From the NCBI GenBank assembly GCA_002049455.2, contig KV918857.1, forward strand, positions 177,347 through 241,346: a DNA stretch of 64,000 nucleotides. The letters are read 5' to 3'. Below, in pieces: positions 12,192 to 23,637 of this stretch. A model generated the notes under the pieces. That model had not been told where the DNA came from. It did no database searches and was given only the letters and a program-made list of their open reading frames with translations. How positions within the stretch are numbered: position 1 is the stretch's first letter; every line of letters starts with the position of its first letter. The DNA is from Porphyra umbilicalis (Eukaryota; Rhodophyta; Bangiophyceae; Bangiales; Bangiaceae). Position numbers and translations under genes: made by a program.

Positions 12192-13553
12192 ATGCCCCCC
12201 CCCCCTCCCCCCCCCCCCCAACCCCCCCCCCCGCCCCCCCCCCACTCCCCCCCCCCCGCCCCCCCCCCCCCCGGCGCCCCCCCCCCCCCCCACCCCCGGC
12301 GCCGCCGCGCGCCCCGCCGCCCGCGCATTCGGCACCGCCCTCGCGTCGGCGCTGCACACGGCCATCCGGGACGCGCGGCGGCTCGCCGACGGGGCGGGGC
12401 GCCCCCCCCCCACCGCCCGCGCGGCGCGCCCGCCGACGGCGCCGCCATTGCCGCGGCGGCGGCCGTGGCCGCCGACGCTGACGCCGTTGCGGCCGCCGCG
12501 CGGTGCGCCGCCGACGCGGCTCGGGGGCGGGGGGGGGGGGGGTCGGCCTCGGCGGCCTCGCCCCCGTGCCCCCCCTCCACGTGGCGCCGGTGCTCGCCGA
12601 CGCGCGCGCGCAGTTGGCGGCGGTCGAGCGGCAGCTGGCGGCCTACTTTGGGGTCGTTGCCGAGTGGGGCGCCGCCGAGGCGCCACTGCCGGGGGGGATG
12701 GGGGGGGGGGGGTGCCGACGCGCCCGCCGCCGCCGCCGACGGGGGGGGGGGGGGGACGCCGACGCGCCCGCCCCCGACGCGGCGGCGGGTGCGGGGGCGG
12801 CGGCGGCGGGTGCCGCCGCCGCCGCCCCCGCGGACCCGTCGCCCGCCGCCGCCGGTGCGGCGGCGGCCGCCGGCGGCGACGGCGGCGGCGGCGACGGCGG
12901 CGGCGGCGGCGGCGGGGGCACCCCCCCCCCGCGGCGGCGGTGAGCGACGGGGACGGCGGCGGCGCGTCGTCTGACGGCGACGCGTGGGGCGCGACGCCCC
13001 GCTTGGAGGATTTCGGGCTCGCCGACCGGGGGCGCGGCTGGCGCTCGGGCAGCGCCTCCCTCGACGGGGTGGCGGCGGGGGGCGCGGCTGCCGCCGCCGC
13101 CGCCGCCGCCGCTGCCGCCGCTGCTGCCGCCGCGGGCGCCCCAACAACCGTGGCGGCGGCACCCGTGGCGGGGGCGGCAGCCGCCGCCGCCCGCCCGTCG
13201 CGGCCGCCCCCCCCCCACGCAGCCGCCGCGTCCTCACCTTTTCCCCCGGCGGCGGCGACTGAGGCGGCCGCCGCCGCCGGCGCGCCCGCCGCCGCGCGCG
13301 CGGCTGTACGGCGGGGGGGAGGGGGGGAGGGGGGGGGTGTGGCCCCGCCGCGGCCGCCCGCAACGGCGGCGCGGCGGTGGCGCGGCGGCGACGCGGCGGC
13401 GGTGCGGGGGGGGGGGTGCGGGCGCCCCCGCGGCCGACGGGGCGGCGTGCGCGTCGGCGCGGGCGCCGGGGGGGGGTTTGGGTCCGCCACCCCCCCGCCC
13501 GCGGCGGGCGCCGCCGCCGCCGGTGGGGGGCCCCGCGTCGGCGCGCGGCGGCG

Positions 13554-13584
<31 letters not shown>

Positions 13585-13830
13585 CGCGCGCGGGGGGGGG
13601 GGGGGGGGGTGCGCCTGCGGGGCGGTCGGCGCGGCCGCGCCGGCGCGACGGGCGGCAGCGGCGGCGGCGGCGGCGGGCGGCCGCGCGTCGGCGGGCGCGT
13701 GGCGGCGCGCCGCGGGGGGGGGGGCGCCGCGTGCGCGGCGGGGGGCGGCGGCGGGCGGGCGCGCCGGCCGCCGGCGGTGGGCGGCCGCCGGCCGCGCCGT
13801 CGGCCGCGTGGGCGCCCCACCGCCCGTCCA
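12192..13830 (+). CDS. Hypothetical helical protein with a TPRLEDFG motif (frames broken)
   Basis: Weakly supported gene. Plus-strand segments in different frames look coding: a helix AFGTALASALHTAIRDARRLAD (about 12327-12390), LADARAQLAAVERQLAAYFG (about 12590-12650), and an acidic, Ser/Gly segment leading to TPRLEDFGLADR (about 12990-13030). C and G runs separate them. ATG 12192 follows AACC and begins a poly-Pro stretch; the end is arbitrary. A coiled-coil N-terminus plus a TPxLEDFG motif recalls kinetochore SKA3, but I would not name it on this evidence. The region could also be partly non-coding. Confidence 0.35.
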
Positions 13831-13832
13831 TT

Positions 13833-13854
13833 AAAAAAAAAAAAAAAAAAAAAA
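13833..13854 (+). repeat. A22 tract
   Basis: Twenty-two uninterrupted A in extremely GC-rich DNA, just beyond the broken plus-strand gene and before the convergent TONSL gene. It could be a retroposed poly(A) tail or a simple repeat. Confidence 0.9.
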
Positions 13855-13967
13855 GCACCATCAGACGCGTGCGCTCCCTCGGAGCGGCAGCCCCGCGCGC
13901 GTCTTTAGCCGACGCCTCCCCCCCCCCCCCCCCCCCCCCCCCCACACCCCCCCTCACAGCAGGAGCG

Positions 13968-14174
13968 TCACCCCCCCCCCGCCGCGGCGGCGACCACCCC
14001 CGCCCGCCCGCCCGGCGCCCGCTCCGCCCCACACGCGCGCACGTCGAGGGTGGCGAGGCGCCCCCCCCCCGCCCCCGCCGCCGCCACCGCCGCGAGCGCC
14101 GCCACCGCGTCGGCGGCTTCGAGGAGCGCGGCGGGCGCGCGGTCCGCATTCGCCGCCAGCCGCAGCGTCGTCAA

Positions 14175-14205
<31 letters not shown>

Positions 14206-14270
14206 GGCGGCAGACGCGGCGGCGGCAGCGGCGGCGGCGGCAGCGGCGGCGATGCAGGGCTCGCGGCGCC

Positions 14271-14354
<84 letters not shown>

Positions 14355-16254
14355 ATTGCCGCTGCCGCTGCCGTCGGCGGTGCCCCCCCCCCCCCGCCGA
14401 GGCGCGCGGCGAGGCGCACGAGAAACGCCGGGCGGAGGAGGTTGCGCTCGAGGCCGAGCTCCTCCACCCCCCCCCCCCGAGGAGCGCCGCCACCCCCGCC
14501 GCCACGTCGTCCACGGCCGCCGCGTCGCCGCCGCCGAGCGCATTGTAGGCGGCGGAGAGGCGGCGGAGGGCGCCCCAGCCGGTCGCCCCGGGGGCCCCGC
14601 CGCCGCCGCCGCGAGCGCCCGAAAGCCGGCCGCCGAGAGGCCCGTGGCGGACAAGTCGAGTTCCTCCAAGGACCCAAACGGGCCCCCGTCGTCAGTGACG
14701 TCGGGGGGGGGGGGGGCGGGCCGCCCGCGGGGTGGTCTTCCCCAGCGGCGGCGGCGGCGGCGGCGGCGGTGCCGCTGCCACTGCTGTCGGCGTCGCCCCC
14801 CGTGGCCGCCGCCGCGGCCGCCTGCCCCCCACGGCGGGCAGCGGCGGCGGCCGCCGCCGCCGCCACCAACCGCCCCGCCGTCGCGTCGGTCAGCCGCACG
14901 TTGGCGGCGAGGCGCAGGGCGCGCACGCGGGTGCCCGCGCGGGCGACCGCGTCAATAACCCGCCCCGCGTCGGCGTCGGTGAGGTTGGCGCCGAGCAGAT
15001 CAATGACGCCCGGCCCGCCGCCGTCGCCGCCGCCGCCGTCGGCCGCGCCGGCCGCGCCGCCCCGCCCGCCGCCGCCGCCGCCGTCGCCGCCGCCGGCGCC
15101 GCCGGCGCGCCGGCGCCCGGCGCGGACTGGGGGCGGGGGGCCCCCCCCTCCCCCCCTCCGCCCCCCCGTCACCCGCCGCGGCCGCGTGCGGCGCGTCCGC
15201 CGCCGCCAGCGCAACGACGACGAGCGGCAGGGGCGGGACCCCCCCCCGGCGGCACGCGACGCGGTAGGCCCCCCCGAGCGTCAGCGGGCGCACCGCCGCG
15301 ACTTCGGCGGCGTAGACGCCGGCGCCCCCCCCGCCCCCCCCGCCCGGCGGCGCGTCGAGGCGGGTGACGCCGGGCGGCGCGAGCGCCACGGCCGCCCAGT
15401 GGCGGTCGGCGAGCGCCGCCACGACGCGGGCGGCGAGCCACCCGCGCGTCCCGGCGGCGGCCGCGTCGGGGGCGCCCGCCGAGGCGGGAGGGGGGGGGGG
15501 GGGGGGTGGGGGGGGACGGGCACCACCACCCACTCGTCTGCGTGGCCGGGCCGCCGCACCACGACGCGGGCGGTGGTGGCGGCCGACGCGACGGCGGCCG
15601 CGTCGGCCGCAGACGCCGCCCACGGGCGGTAGGGGGGGATGCCCGCGGCAGCGGCGGCGGCGGCGGCGGCGCCGAGGCCGTCGCCGCCGGCGGGCGTCAG
15701 CGGCGGGAGCGTCACGAGGGGAGGGTACGCGCCGGGGGGGGGGGGTAGTGCTCCCCGTCCGAGCCCCCGGGGCTCCCCCCGTCGCCAGACCACGCCCACG
15801 GCGGCGGCGACGGGGAGCGGGCGGCGGCTGCGGCGGCCGCCGCCGCCGCATTGTCGGCGCGACGCCGGTCGTGGGGGGACGCCCGCGCGCCCCGCGACGG
15901 CGCCGCGGGGGACGGGCGGCCCGGGGGGGAGCGGCGGCGGCGGCGGCGGGTGCCGCTGCCGCCGCCCCCCCCCCGCCGCCGCCGCCGCCCGGCCGCGCGC
16001 GCCCGCCGCCCGCGTCGGCCTCGGTGCCGTCGCGCACGAGAAAGTCGTCGAGCGTATCCTGCCGCCGCGGGCGGCGGCGCTTGGGCGCGGGTGAGCCCCG
16101 GGCGGGGGAGGTGGACCGCCGCAGGCGGCCGCCGTCGCCCGCCCGCCGCCGCCCGCCGCCGCCGCCGCCGCTGCCGGGCGTCGCCGACCGCCGGCGGCGC
16201 GGCGGCGGCGACGGCGGCGGCGACGTGTCCATCGCCGCCCCCCCGCCGCCCCAG

Positions 16255-16290
<36 letters not shown>

Positions 16291-16541
16291 AAATCCGCCA
16301 TCTCATCGTCCACGTTGCCGTACATGGCCGCGTCGACGGCCGCGTCGCCGTCGTCGTCGCCGTCATTGTCAATCCCGGCGGCGGCCGCGCGCGCCGCACC
16401 CGCACCCTCTGCCGACGCGTCGGAGGCGTCAGACTCGTCCCGCCGCGCCCAGCGGCGGCTGTAGGTCGCTTCCCGCCCGGCGCGGGCGCCGCGCGGCAGC
16501 GCCGTGCCGCCGCCACGGTGCAGGTGGCGACGGCGGCGGCT

Positions 16542-16574
<33 letters not shown>

Positions 16575-18415
16575 CCGGTCGCTATCGTCGCCACCCGAGG
16601 GGCCAAACTCTTGGCTGCCGCTGCCGACTGCCCAGGCGCTGCCGCCGCCGCCGCCGCCGCCGAGACCGCCGCCGCCGTCTTCGGCCTCGTCCAACCCCGG
16701 TGCGTCCCAGGTCAGCGCTTCGAGCGCCCGCGCGGCGGCCGCGTCCACCGCCGGATCCACAGACGCGGCGGCGGTCTCCCCCTCTGCCGCGCCGCCCTCG
16801 TCCGTGTCGCTCCCCCCCGCCCCCCCCCCCCCCCCCCCCCCGCCCGGACCGCGCGGCCGCCGCCTCCTCTGCCGTCAAGGCGCGGAGGCGCGCGCGCACG
16901 TCTGCAACTTCGCGCGTCAGCGCGGCGCCCCCCCCCCGCCCCCCCCCAGCTCCCCCCCCCCCCCCGCCCGCTGCCGCCCGAGCGCCGCCGCCGCAACAAT
17001 CAAAAATTGGTCAGGGCACTCCGCAACACGGACGCGTCGCGCGCCTCGGCGGCGAGCTCCGCCGCCTGCCGGTAGGCGGCGAGCGACTCGGCGACGGGCA
17101 CGACGCCCGGGTCGTCGCGGTAGTTTCCGAGATTGCACCACACCGCCGCCGTCGCTGCCGTATCCGTGCCGAGGCGCACGCGGACGCGGAGCTCCGCCTC
17201 TGCCACCGCCGCCGCGCCGCGCCGGTCGCCCGCCGCTTCGAGGCACTCGGCGAGCGCCGCCGCCGCCGCAGCGGCCGCGTCGAGGCGGGGCCCGGGGGGG
17301 AGGTCCGCCCAGTCGGGGCCGAGGGAGCGAAAGTAGGCGCGGAGGTGCGTGACGGCGCGCCGCGGCCGCCCGAGGTGGCCGTACAACTCGCCGAGGCGGC
17401 GGTGGGTGGCGGCGGCATCCTCTGTCGCCGGGGGGGGCCCGTCTTTGGAGACCGCCGCAGAGCCGCCCGTCGTCACGAGGCGCGCCTCCCCCGCCGCCGC
17501 TTCCGCGTCCATGGCGACGAGGCCGGTCGCCGTCTCTGCCTCGTCGGCGTACGCCGCGGCCATGCGCGGGCGGTCGGTCACGCGCGCGGCGGCCGAAAAG
17601 CCCCGCGCCGCCTCGGCGTAGCGCCCGTCGGTGGCGGCGAGGCGCGCCGCCGCCGCCCGCCCGACGGCAGACTCGTGGCGGATGCCCGCCGCGTCGGCGG
17701 CGGCAATCATTTCGGCGTACGTTGCGGCGGCAACGTCGGCGCGCCCCGCTTCCGCGTGCGCCGACGCGATGCTCTCCGTGGCGAGCACCACGCCGGGCGC
17801 GTCGCCGCGGGCGGCGGCGAGGGCGAGGCCTTCGCCAAAGGCGGCGAGCGCGGCGGCGCCGTCGCCCGCCTCGGCCGCCGCCGCGCCGGCGGTGATGTGG
17901 GCGGCTTGGAGCATCCCCTCATCGTCGAGCTCCTCGGCGAGCGCCAAGGCCGTCGCGCAGTGGCCGCGCGCGGCCGCCGCCGCCGCGTCCGCGGCCGCAT
18001 CGTCCACGTCCGCCGCGCGCACGGCAACGGCGCGGTGGACGAGCGACGCGCCGAGGCCCGCCGCCGCCCGCTGCGCGGCACGGGGCGTCGTCGACAACGC
18101 CACGCAGGCCGTGTGGGCGGCGACCGCCTCGGCGGTGCGGCCGGCAGCCGCCGCCGCGCTGCCGAGGCGCAGCAGGCCCGCCGCGGCGGCGGCCCGCCAG
18201 CGGGCCGCTTCGGCGGGCGTCGACGCCGCCGCGAGGAGCCGCCGGCAAATGTGCACTTCGGTGGTGTGTTGGCGGCGTGCGGCGGCGGGACGGCCGGCGG
18301 CCGCGAGCGCAACGCCGAGCTGGTTGCGGAGCGCCTGCTCCGTCGCGCCGTCGCCGGCGGCGGCGGCGGCCGCCGCTGCCGCGCGGATGGAGCGGAGATT
18401 GGGAGTCGGTGCCAT
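13968..18415 (-). CDS. TONSL: TONSL/Tonsoku-like replication-fork repair protein (several frame changes)
   Basis: ATG 18415 (GCACCATGGC context) starts an N-terminal TPR array (18415-17000; repeats such as ALRNQLGVALAAAGRPAAA and ATHRRLGELYGHLGRPRRAVTHL). A helical stretch REVADVRARLRALTAEE and a basic/acidic centre containing RRQDTLDDFLVRDG come next. Then there is a ubiquitin-like segment (VVVRRPGHADEWVVVPVP, GWLAARVVAAL) and C-terminal leucine-rich repeats (VIDLLGANLTDADAGRVIDA, MEELDLSATGLSAAGF, LRLAANADRAPAALLEAADA) up to the stop at 13968. This TPR-centre-LRR order matches plant-type Tonsoku, which reads new histone H4 and supports recombination at forks; animal TONSL also has ankyrin repeats, not seen here. 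Frames change near 17000, 16920-16970, 15500-15730, 15130, 14710 and 14400, all but the first at G/C runs. Confidence 0.8.
14275..14352 (+). repeat. Hexanucleotide repeat, 13 x CCGTCG
   Basis: Thirteen perfect copies inside the TONSL leucine-rich region. Read on the minus strand they code for a Gly-Asp dipeptide run within a repeat loop. Confidence 0.95.
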
Positions 18416-18926
18416 GGTGCAAGCGGGGGGGGGGGAGGGGTAGTGGAGGGGGAGGAGGGGAGGGGACGGTGGGACACACAACGAGACACACGTCACGGGC
18501 GACAGAGCGGGGAAGGGAGGGAGGGGGGAAGTACAAAGAACGGATGGCGCGAAAGCAAAGCGGACGACCGACTCCCCGGCCACCGCCGCCGCCAGGGAGC
18601 GGCAGAAACAGGATGATGGGGGAGCAAGGGTACGGTCGCCGCCTCTACCGATGAGAAGAGCGACGCCGCCGCCGCGGAGCGGTCAGCGGCGGCCACCGCG
18701 GGACGGTGAGCGGCGTGACAAGGAGCAGCACGAGCGTCGGCGGTACGGCGGTGGATCGAGCAAACGTGCAAGAGCCCATCTCCGGTTGCATCCAAATTTC
18801 GATTCATGTCCGCACACACTGAAACTCCCATTTACTCACGACTTGTCGCCAAGTGCCAAGATCAATACTGCTTGGCGCCAACCCCGATCACAAGCACCGG
18901 TCAGAGAGCACCACGTGATCGGCCCC
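18416..18926. other. TONSL upstream region
   Basis: No gene seen. GC-rich next to the TONSL start, becoming AT-richer toward the transposon at 18931. Confidence 0.4.
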
Positions 18927-18930
18927 TTTG

Positions 18931-19766
18931 CACGCCTAGTTAAGGTGGCTCTTTTGGATTTGAAAGCTGCAGCATCTTTACACAAATTGTATCCAAGCCC
19001 TGCGAATCCTGTGCGCGCCTGGGAGGCTGTCACGGCCACTCGAGGTGGAAGTGACAATTTGCGAAGTCGTCTTGCTCGCCGGCACGCCGACCTGTTGCAA
19101 GATCGCCGCATTCGGGGTCCTTCGTCATGTCTGCCACCGCATGGTCGCCCTCCCACCACCCCCTCCTCGTACACACCTGCAAGGACGTGATACCTGGTTG
19201 GCCCAACACCCTGGTGCAGCGGCGGTGCTCATGAGCCAGGTTGTCCGGTGGCAGAGGACAGTAAGAGTGCTCTGAGCCACTTGTGCACGTTGTCAATTAC
19301 CCGTGGGGCGTTTGACGAGAACACATGTTCCCCTGCGTCTGAGCACACGGCTGTGATCCCCACTCAGAGCCGGTTCGAACAGTGTGAAGAGTCCCCATGC
19401 AACCGATACTACCTTGGTCAGAAAACGACAGAGATGCCAACCACTCCCCACGAGCACTGACCGTGTGATTACGATCAAGATCATTCAGCAGTCACTTCGT
19501 GCAACAGAAGTGACTTGTTCGTTTGTTGCGCTCTCATTGGTCCTTCAGGTGAAACAATCAGAAGCGGGTTTCAGGCCGCGAATGTCTCTCGTTCTTGTGT
19601 CGCACGTTCATTGGTTCCGACAGCTATTCCGCCAGAGAAAGAGCTGTATGATCGGCTGTGGCCGACAGCCGTCTTTGCAGCCAATAGAACTTCTCCATTT
19701 GAAATCTGACCCAATGAGATGGCCATAATCCAAAAGAGCCGCTCAGGGGGGTCTTAACTAGGCGTG
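18931..19766. mobile_element. Non-autonomous terminal-inverted-repeat element, 836 bp
   Basis: The left end CACGCCTAGTTAAG then GGCTCTTTTGGATT (18931-18960) is matched in inverted orientation by the right end (19766-19727), which carries an extra ACCCCCCTGAGC-type insert between the two blocks. TTTG flanks both ends (18927-18930 and 19767-19770), a likely 4-bp target duplication. The interior is AT-rich for this genome and has no credible gene. The superfamily is not recognised. Confidence 0.75.
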
Positions 19767-19770
19767 TTTG

Positions 19771-20126
19771 CGGCTGCGTGCGTCTGCCGGCCGTGCGCCC
19801 CGCGTCGGGCGCTGTGGGCGACTTGGACCTTGCACAAGGAGCGACGCGATGAGGCAGCGGCGGCGGCGGCCGCCCTCGCCGCCGCCGCCGCCCCCGCCGC
19901 CCCCGCCGCCATCACCAGCCGACGGCAGCAGCGCCGCGATGGCCATGGCCACGACGGGCACGACGGCCTCAACGACCGCCAGCTGCGCCGTGTGGGCCAC
20001 ATGCCACAGCCGCGCGGCGCCGTCCGCGTCGGCGGTGGCGGCCGCCGCCGCCGAGCCCACGACGGGCGTGGGGAGGAACGTCACCGCCTGTATGGGCGCG
20101 CCGGTGGGGGTGCGGAGGACGGTCAC
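19771..20126 (-). pseudogene. WD40-repeat-like fragment abutting the element at 18931-19766
   Basis: Minus-strand reading from about 20126 gives PIQAVTFLP, a short spacer, then ADGAARLWHVA, the pattern of one WD40 blade. A Gly run and an Arg-rich end follow. There is no ATG and an in-frame stop lies just upstream. The reading ends at a TAG inside the terminal repeat of the adjacent element, so the sequence may have been cut by that insertion. No further blades are visible on the far side of the element. Confidence 0.3.
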
Positions 20127-20591
20127 GAGCCATCACGCCGGTCATTGGCGATGATCGCGCGGCGGGGGGGTTGCCGCAGAGATGGCCACGGGGTTGGCTG
20201 CGAGCAAAAAGGGTCAGGGACAGTGGCAAAGAGTTAAAAGCCGACGCGCAACGGTTTTGTACGCTTCGAGGGCGCGTTGGCCACGACGATGCGCACCTGC
20301 CAGGTAGCCCTGGTTTGGCCCCTACAGTTCCTCACATTTTCTGGTGACTGGAAAATAAGAAGAACGCCCCCCGCACGCACCGCCGACTCCCGCCAAAGCC
20401 GCGCCGCCGGCACCCAGACGCGCCCATTCAGAAAACACAAAAACGATAAATGAAGGAAAAAGGTCGGGCAGCAGCCGCAAGGCGGCGCTGCCCCCCGCCC
20501 CCTCCCGCCACACGCGCGGGCCGGGCACCCGCCCACCCCATCGTCCATCGCTGTTGCCGCCGACCCCCCCCACCCTGCTCTGCCCGCCGTC
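20127..20591. other. Region downstream of the secreted-protein gene
   Basis: No gene seen. It holds two diverged copies of a block containing GGTGCC...GGCG...TGGCGGGAG (minus strand, about 20530-20490 and 20430-20390) and is probably the 3' untranslated region of the neighbouring gene. Confidence 0.35.
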
Positions 20592-21782
20592 TTAGCACGA
20601 GCACGACGGCTTCAGCGTCACCTGCATCCCCGCCGTTGGCGGCTGCCCGTACTTGCGCGCCTTCTTCCACGCCGCCGCCTGCTCCTTGGCCGGCAGCACC
20701 CGCAGCTGCTTGTCGTATGCCAGCCCCGCGGTCGAGCGCTCGCCCTTGAGCGCCTTGCCCTGCCAGCTCGCCACCTTGCCGTACGGCGTCATGGCCGCGG
20801 CATTGACGTTGGCCAGCGCCACGCCCTTGAGCAGCGACAGGTCGTGAAAGGTGGCGTCCAGCCCCGCCCCCACATCCACGCAGTACCCGTCCGTCTTGTA
20901 GTCTGCCCACGTGTTTTGGGTGGTTAGCAGCGAGCCCGCACCGGCCGCCTTGACCCCGTACGAGTCGTACTGCCCGGTGGCCGCGCGGTCGTCCTGCACG
21001 TAAAACGCGTTGCGCGTGGCGCTGCGGATGGTCGACTTGGCCGCCCGCCACGTGGACACGTTCGTCCGCTTGGCGCTCCCCAGCGTCACGCACAGGTACA
21101 GGCGGGACGCTGCGTCGCGGAGCACGTTGAGGTTGACCCAATCGTCGGGCGTCGACCACCCATTCTGTTTGTAGTCCTTGAACGTGTACGCCTGAGTGGC
21201 GGTGCGGCGGCCAATGTTCATCGACTTGGCGCACCCCCACGGCTTGCCATTGACGGCCACCTTGACGCCCGCCGCCAGGCACGCCTTCGGCTGCGGCTCG
21301 GGCACCGCCCCCGACACTGGCGTCCACGGCGTCGGCGTCGGGGTGGTCGACGGCGGCTTGGCGCCGCCCGCGCCCGAGCGCGCGCCACCCCCCCCGACCT
21401 TGGACACGGGGTGCAGCGACACGCTGCCGTCTTCTTCCTCGGTACACGCGCACACGCCGCCGCCAGAGCCGCCGCTCCCCGCCACGCACTGCCACGACTT
21501 GACGACGTTGGCCGCCATGCACACGTGCGTCGCGCCCGCCGTCACGCACTCCCACGGCGGCGTGCAGCCGGCGCCGTCGGTGGAGCGCTTGCACGTGTGG
21601 CCGCCCGCCCCGTCGGCGCGCACGTCCGTCACGCACCGCCCGGCCGTTGCCGCCTGCACGCACTTGCACTGGGAGCCGGGCGGCACCTTGAACGCCGACG
21701 CGGCGCCGGCGGCCACCAGTGCGGCGGTCAGGGAGGCGAGGAGGACGGCGGCGGCCTTGGTCGATCGCACCTTGGGTGCCAT
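20592..21782 (-). CDS. Secreted Cys-rich protein of unknown function
   Basis: ATG 21782 gives 396 residues in one unbroken frame. The N-terminus (MAPKVRSTK, then a hydrophobic Ala/Leu stretch ending GAASA) is a typical signal peptide. The next 100 residues contain about ten Cys in a CKCVQ...CV...HTCKR...GCTPPWECV...HVCMA...WQCV...CACTEEE arrangement, probably disulphide-bonded. After a Pro/Thr linker comes a domain with KACLAAGVKVAVNGKPWGC, repeated TFKDYKQNGWSTPDDW-like and TWADYKTDGYCVD segments, and a CSC end. The two xxYKxxG segments suggest an internal duplication. I do not recognise the family; cell-wall or extracellular matrix location is a guess from the signal peptide. Confidence 0.75.
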   Translation of the reverse strand: MAPKVRSTKAAAVLLASLTAALVAAGAASAFKVPPGSQCKCVQAATAGRCVTDVRADGAGGHTCKRSTDGAGCTPPWECVTAGATHVCMAANVVKSWQCVAGSGGSGGGVCACTEEEDGSVSLHPVSKVGGGGARSGAGGAKPPSTTPTPTPWTPVSGAVPEPQPKACLAAGVKVAVNGKPWGCAKSMNIGRRTATQAYTFKDYKQNGWSTPDDWVNLNVLRDAASRLYLCVTLGSAKRTNVSTWRAAKSTIRSATRNAFYVQDDRAATGQYDSYGVKAAGAGSLLTTQNTWADYKTDGYCVDVGAGLDATFHDLSLLKGVALANVNAAAMTPYGKVASWQGKALKGERSTAGLAYDKQLRVLPAKEQAAAWKKARKYGQPPTAGMQVTLKPSCSC

Positions 21783-23637
21783 GGCGACGGGGAGGGGGGG
21801 TGGAGAGCGGCACAAGGCAAGTCAAGAGGAGGTTGGGTGACGGGCTGGCAACGGCCGGCTGTTGGAGCTCGTCGCGACTGCGTGCACCACCCCCCTCTCT
21901 TGTCGGCAGACAACCCGGACCCCGGACGCTTGAGGATGAGGGGATGGAGGGCGGGGGGTGATGGTCAGACGGGCGCCGCCAGCCGCCCTCTTATGGAGCC
22001 GCCGACGAGTCTGCCGGCAACGTCCACCGGCAAAGCCGCCCATAGCCGCAGCCACACCTCGCCCGCACGACAGCCACGCTGCCGCCCCGCACCGGCACCA
22101 TGCCGCCCGCCCGCCCGCCGCCGCCGCGGCCCTACCCACCCGCTTCGGTACCATTCCATCACCGCCACGCCGCCTACTTGCCGGCGCCGCTCACACGCCC
22201 ACCCCCCCTCCACCAAACGGGCGACCTCCACCAGAAGGAAGAGGTCACCACCGCGGCCAAAAACGGTGGACCGCCGACGCAGCACGCATTGGGCGTCGCG
22301 TCGCCAGCGTTTGGCAGACGCGTCGCGGGCAGGTGGTCCGCGACGCAAAGGAGCCGCCGATGCCGTAAGGCGACCCCCGCCCCTGCTGACGCGAGCCAGC
22401 CGGCAGGCGCCCCACCAAATCGCCGCCGCCGCACATGGACAAGGGCCCACCCGGCAGGCGGCGGGCCGCCACCGCCACATCCGGCGGGGAGCGCGCCGAC
22501 CGGGACGGCCGCCATCGTGTCAACGGGCAGGGGGGGTCCACACCGGGCGGGCGCGGCCGGTGTGCCGCCACCGCTGCGTCCCGGCTAAGCCGAAACGGTG
22601 CACAGCCAGAGAACGCACCATAGCCAACGTCGGTACTGCTTGGCAGGCGCAAACAGAACCTGAGAGGGGGCGGTGGTGGCCGTATCGGCTCAGCTTATGG
22701 CCGCCGTCAGGCAGTCACAGCATGCATGTCAGCGTCCGCGGCGGGCGGTGGTGTGCACAGCGTGGCTGGACGTGTGTCAGGAAGCATCCCCCATCATGAG
22801 GTGCTGCCGATCATCTGCGCCGACGACGGCACGCCACCCTTCGCCTCGCCACGCACGGCAGTCGTGAGGAAGCCCTTGCAGTTGCCCAACGAAGGGAACA
22901 TCAGCCACCGACGACATCCCTGGGAGCAGAGGCAATCGTGGAGGGAAGCAGCTAGAGTCACCGACCAGCGGGAGGGGAGGGAGGCACAGAACCACACCGC
23001 CAGGTTCTGGACCAACCTGGCCAACGAGGACACCAGCTGCACTGGGTGCTGCTTCGATTAAAATCACCAACAAAGCGCAGAAAATTGCCTTTGATTATTT
23101 TATGTACTAGCATATGAATTAGTCAAACAGTATAGTGAATTGCTTTATTCTATGCGAACCCTGACACACTAGTGGTTTTGACCCTCCTGCCGAGTACAGC
23201 CACAGCCTGGATGATTTTAGCAAAACCATATTTTTAGCCAAAAGCAGGAGCACCCGTGACTGTGAGCGACCTCGATCTTCCAGCACGCACCGCACTACGA
23301 ACTGTGTGATGATGACGCCGTGGTGTATAGTGCAAGTGTTTTTACATGAGCTGCTCCGGTGCACACCACCGCCTTACGCCACCAGACAGGACATGGCCAC
23401 CACCACAAGCAAGAAACGAACACCCACGCCACGCACAAAGCAATGTCAATGGCTGGTCGTGTGGGCCCACGAAAGGACTCGCTACGCCGGCATCACACAA
23501 TCACAGAACTAGCACTCGGTCCTGTCGCGACCGGCAGGGATGCACCAGCCCCCTATCGAAGCAGGAAACCAACTGTAAACGGTCGGCCGTTGCCACTTGC
23601 GCCAGCATACTAGCCAGCCGCAGTGACCGTCGGGCGC
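21783..23637. other. Intergenic region
   Basis: No supported gene. 21783-22600 is GC-rich and is presumably the promoter of the secreted Cys-rich gene. 23060-23350 is strongly AT-rich for this genome. Short open frames show no family similarity. Confidence 0.4.

Noticed and set aside
11294-14149. Open minus-strand frame extending AVL9 upstream by more than 900 codons
   Set aside because: Stop-free only because of extreme GC; the AVL9 similarity begins after ATG 11293, and the TONSL gene and its 3' end lie on the same strand just beyond.
19365-19385. GGTTCGAAC resembling a tRNA B box
   Set aside because: Flanking bases cannot form the T stem, and no cloverleaf could be drawn.
21958-22700. 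Overlapping GC-rich frames upstream of the secreted Cys-rich gene
   Set aside because: No frame shows domain similarity or consistent start context; composition alone explains them.
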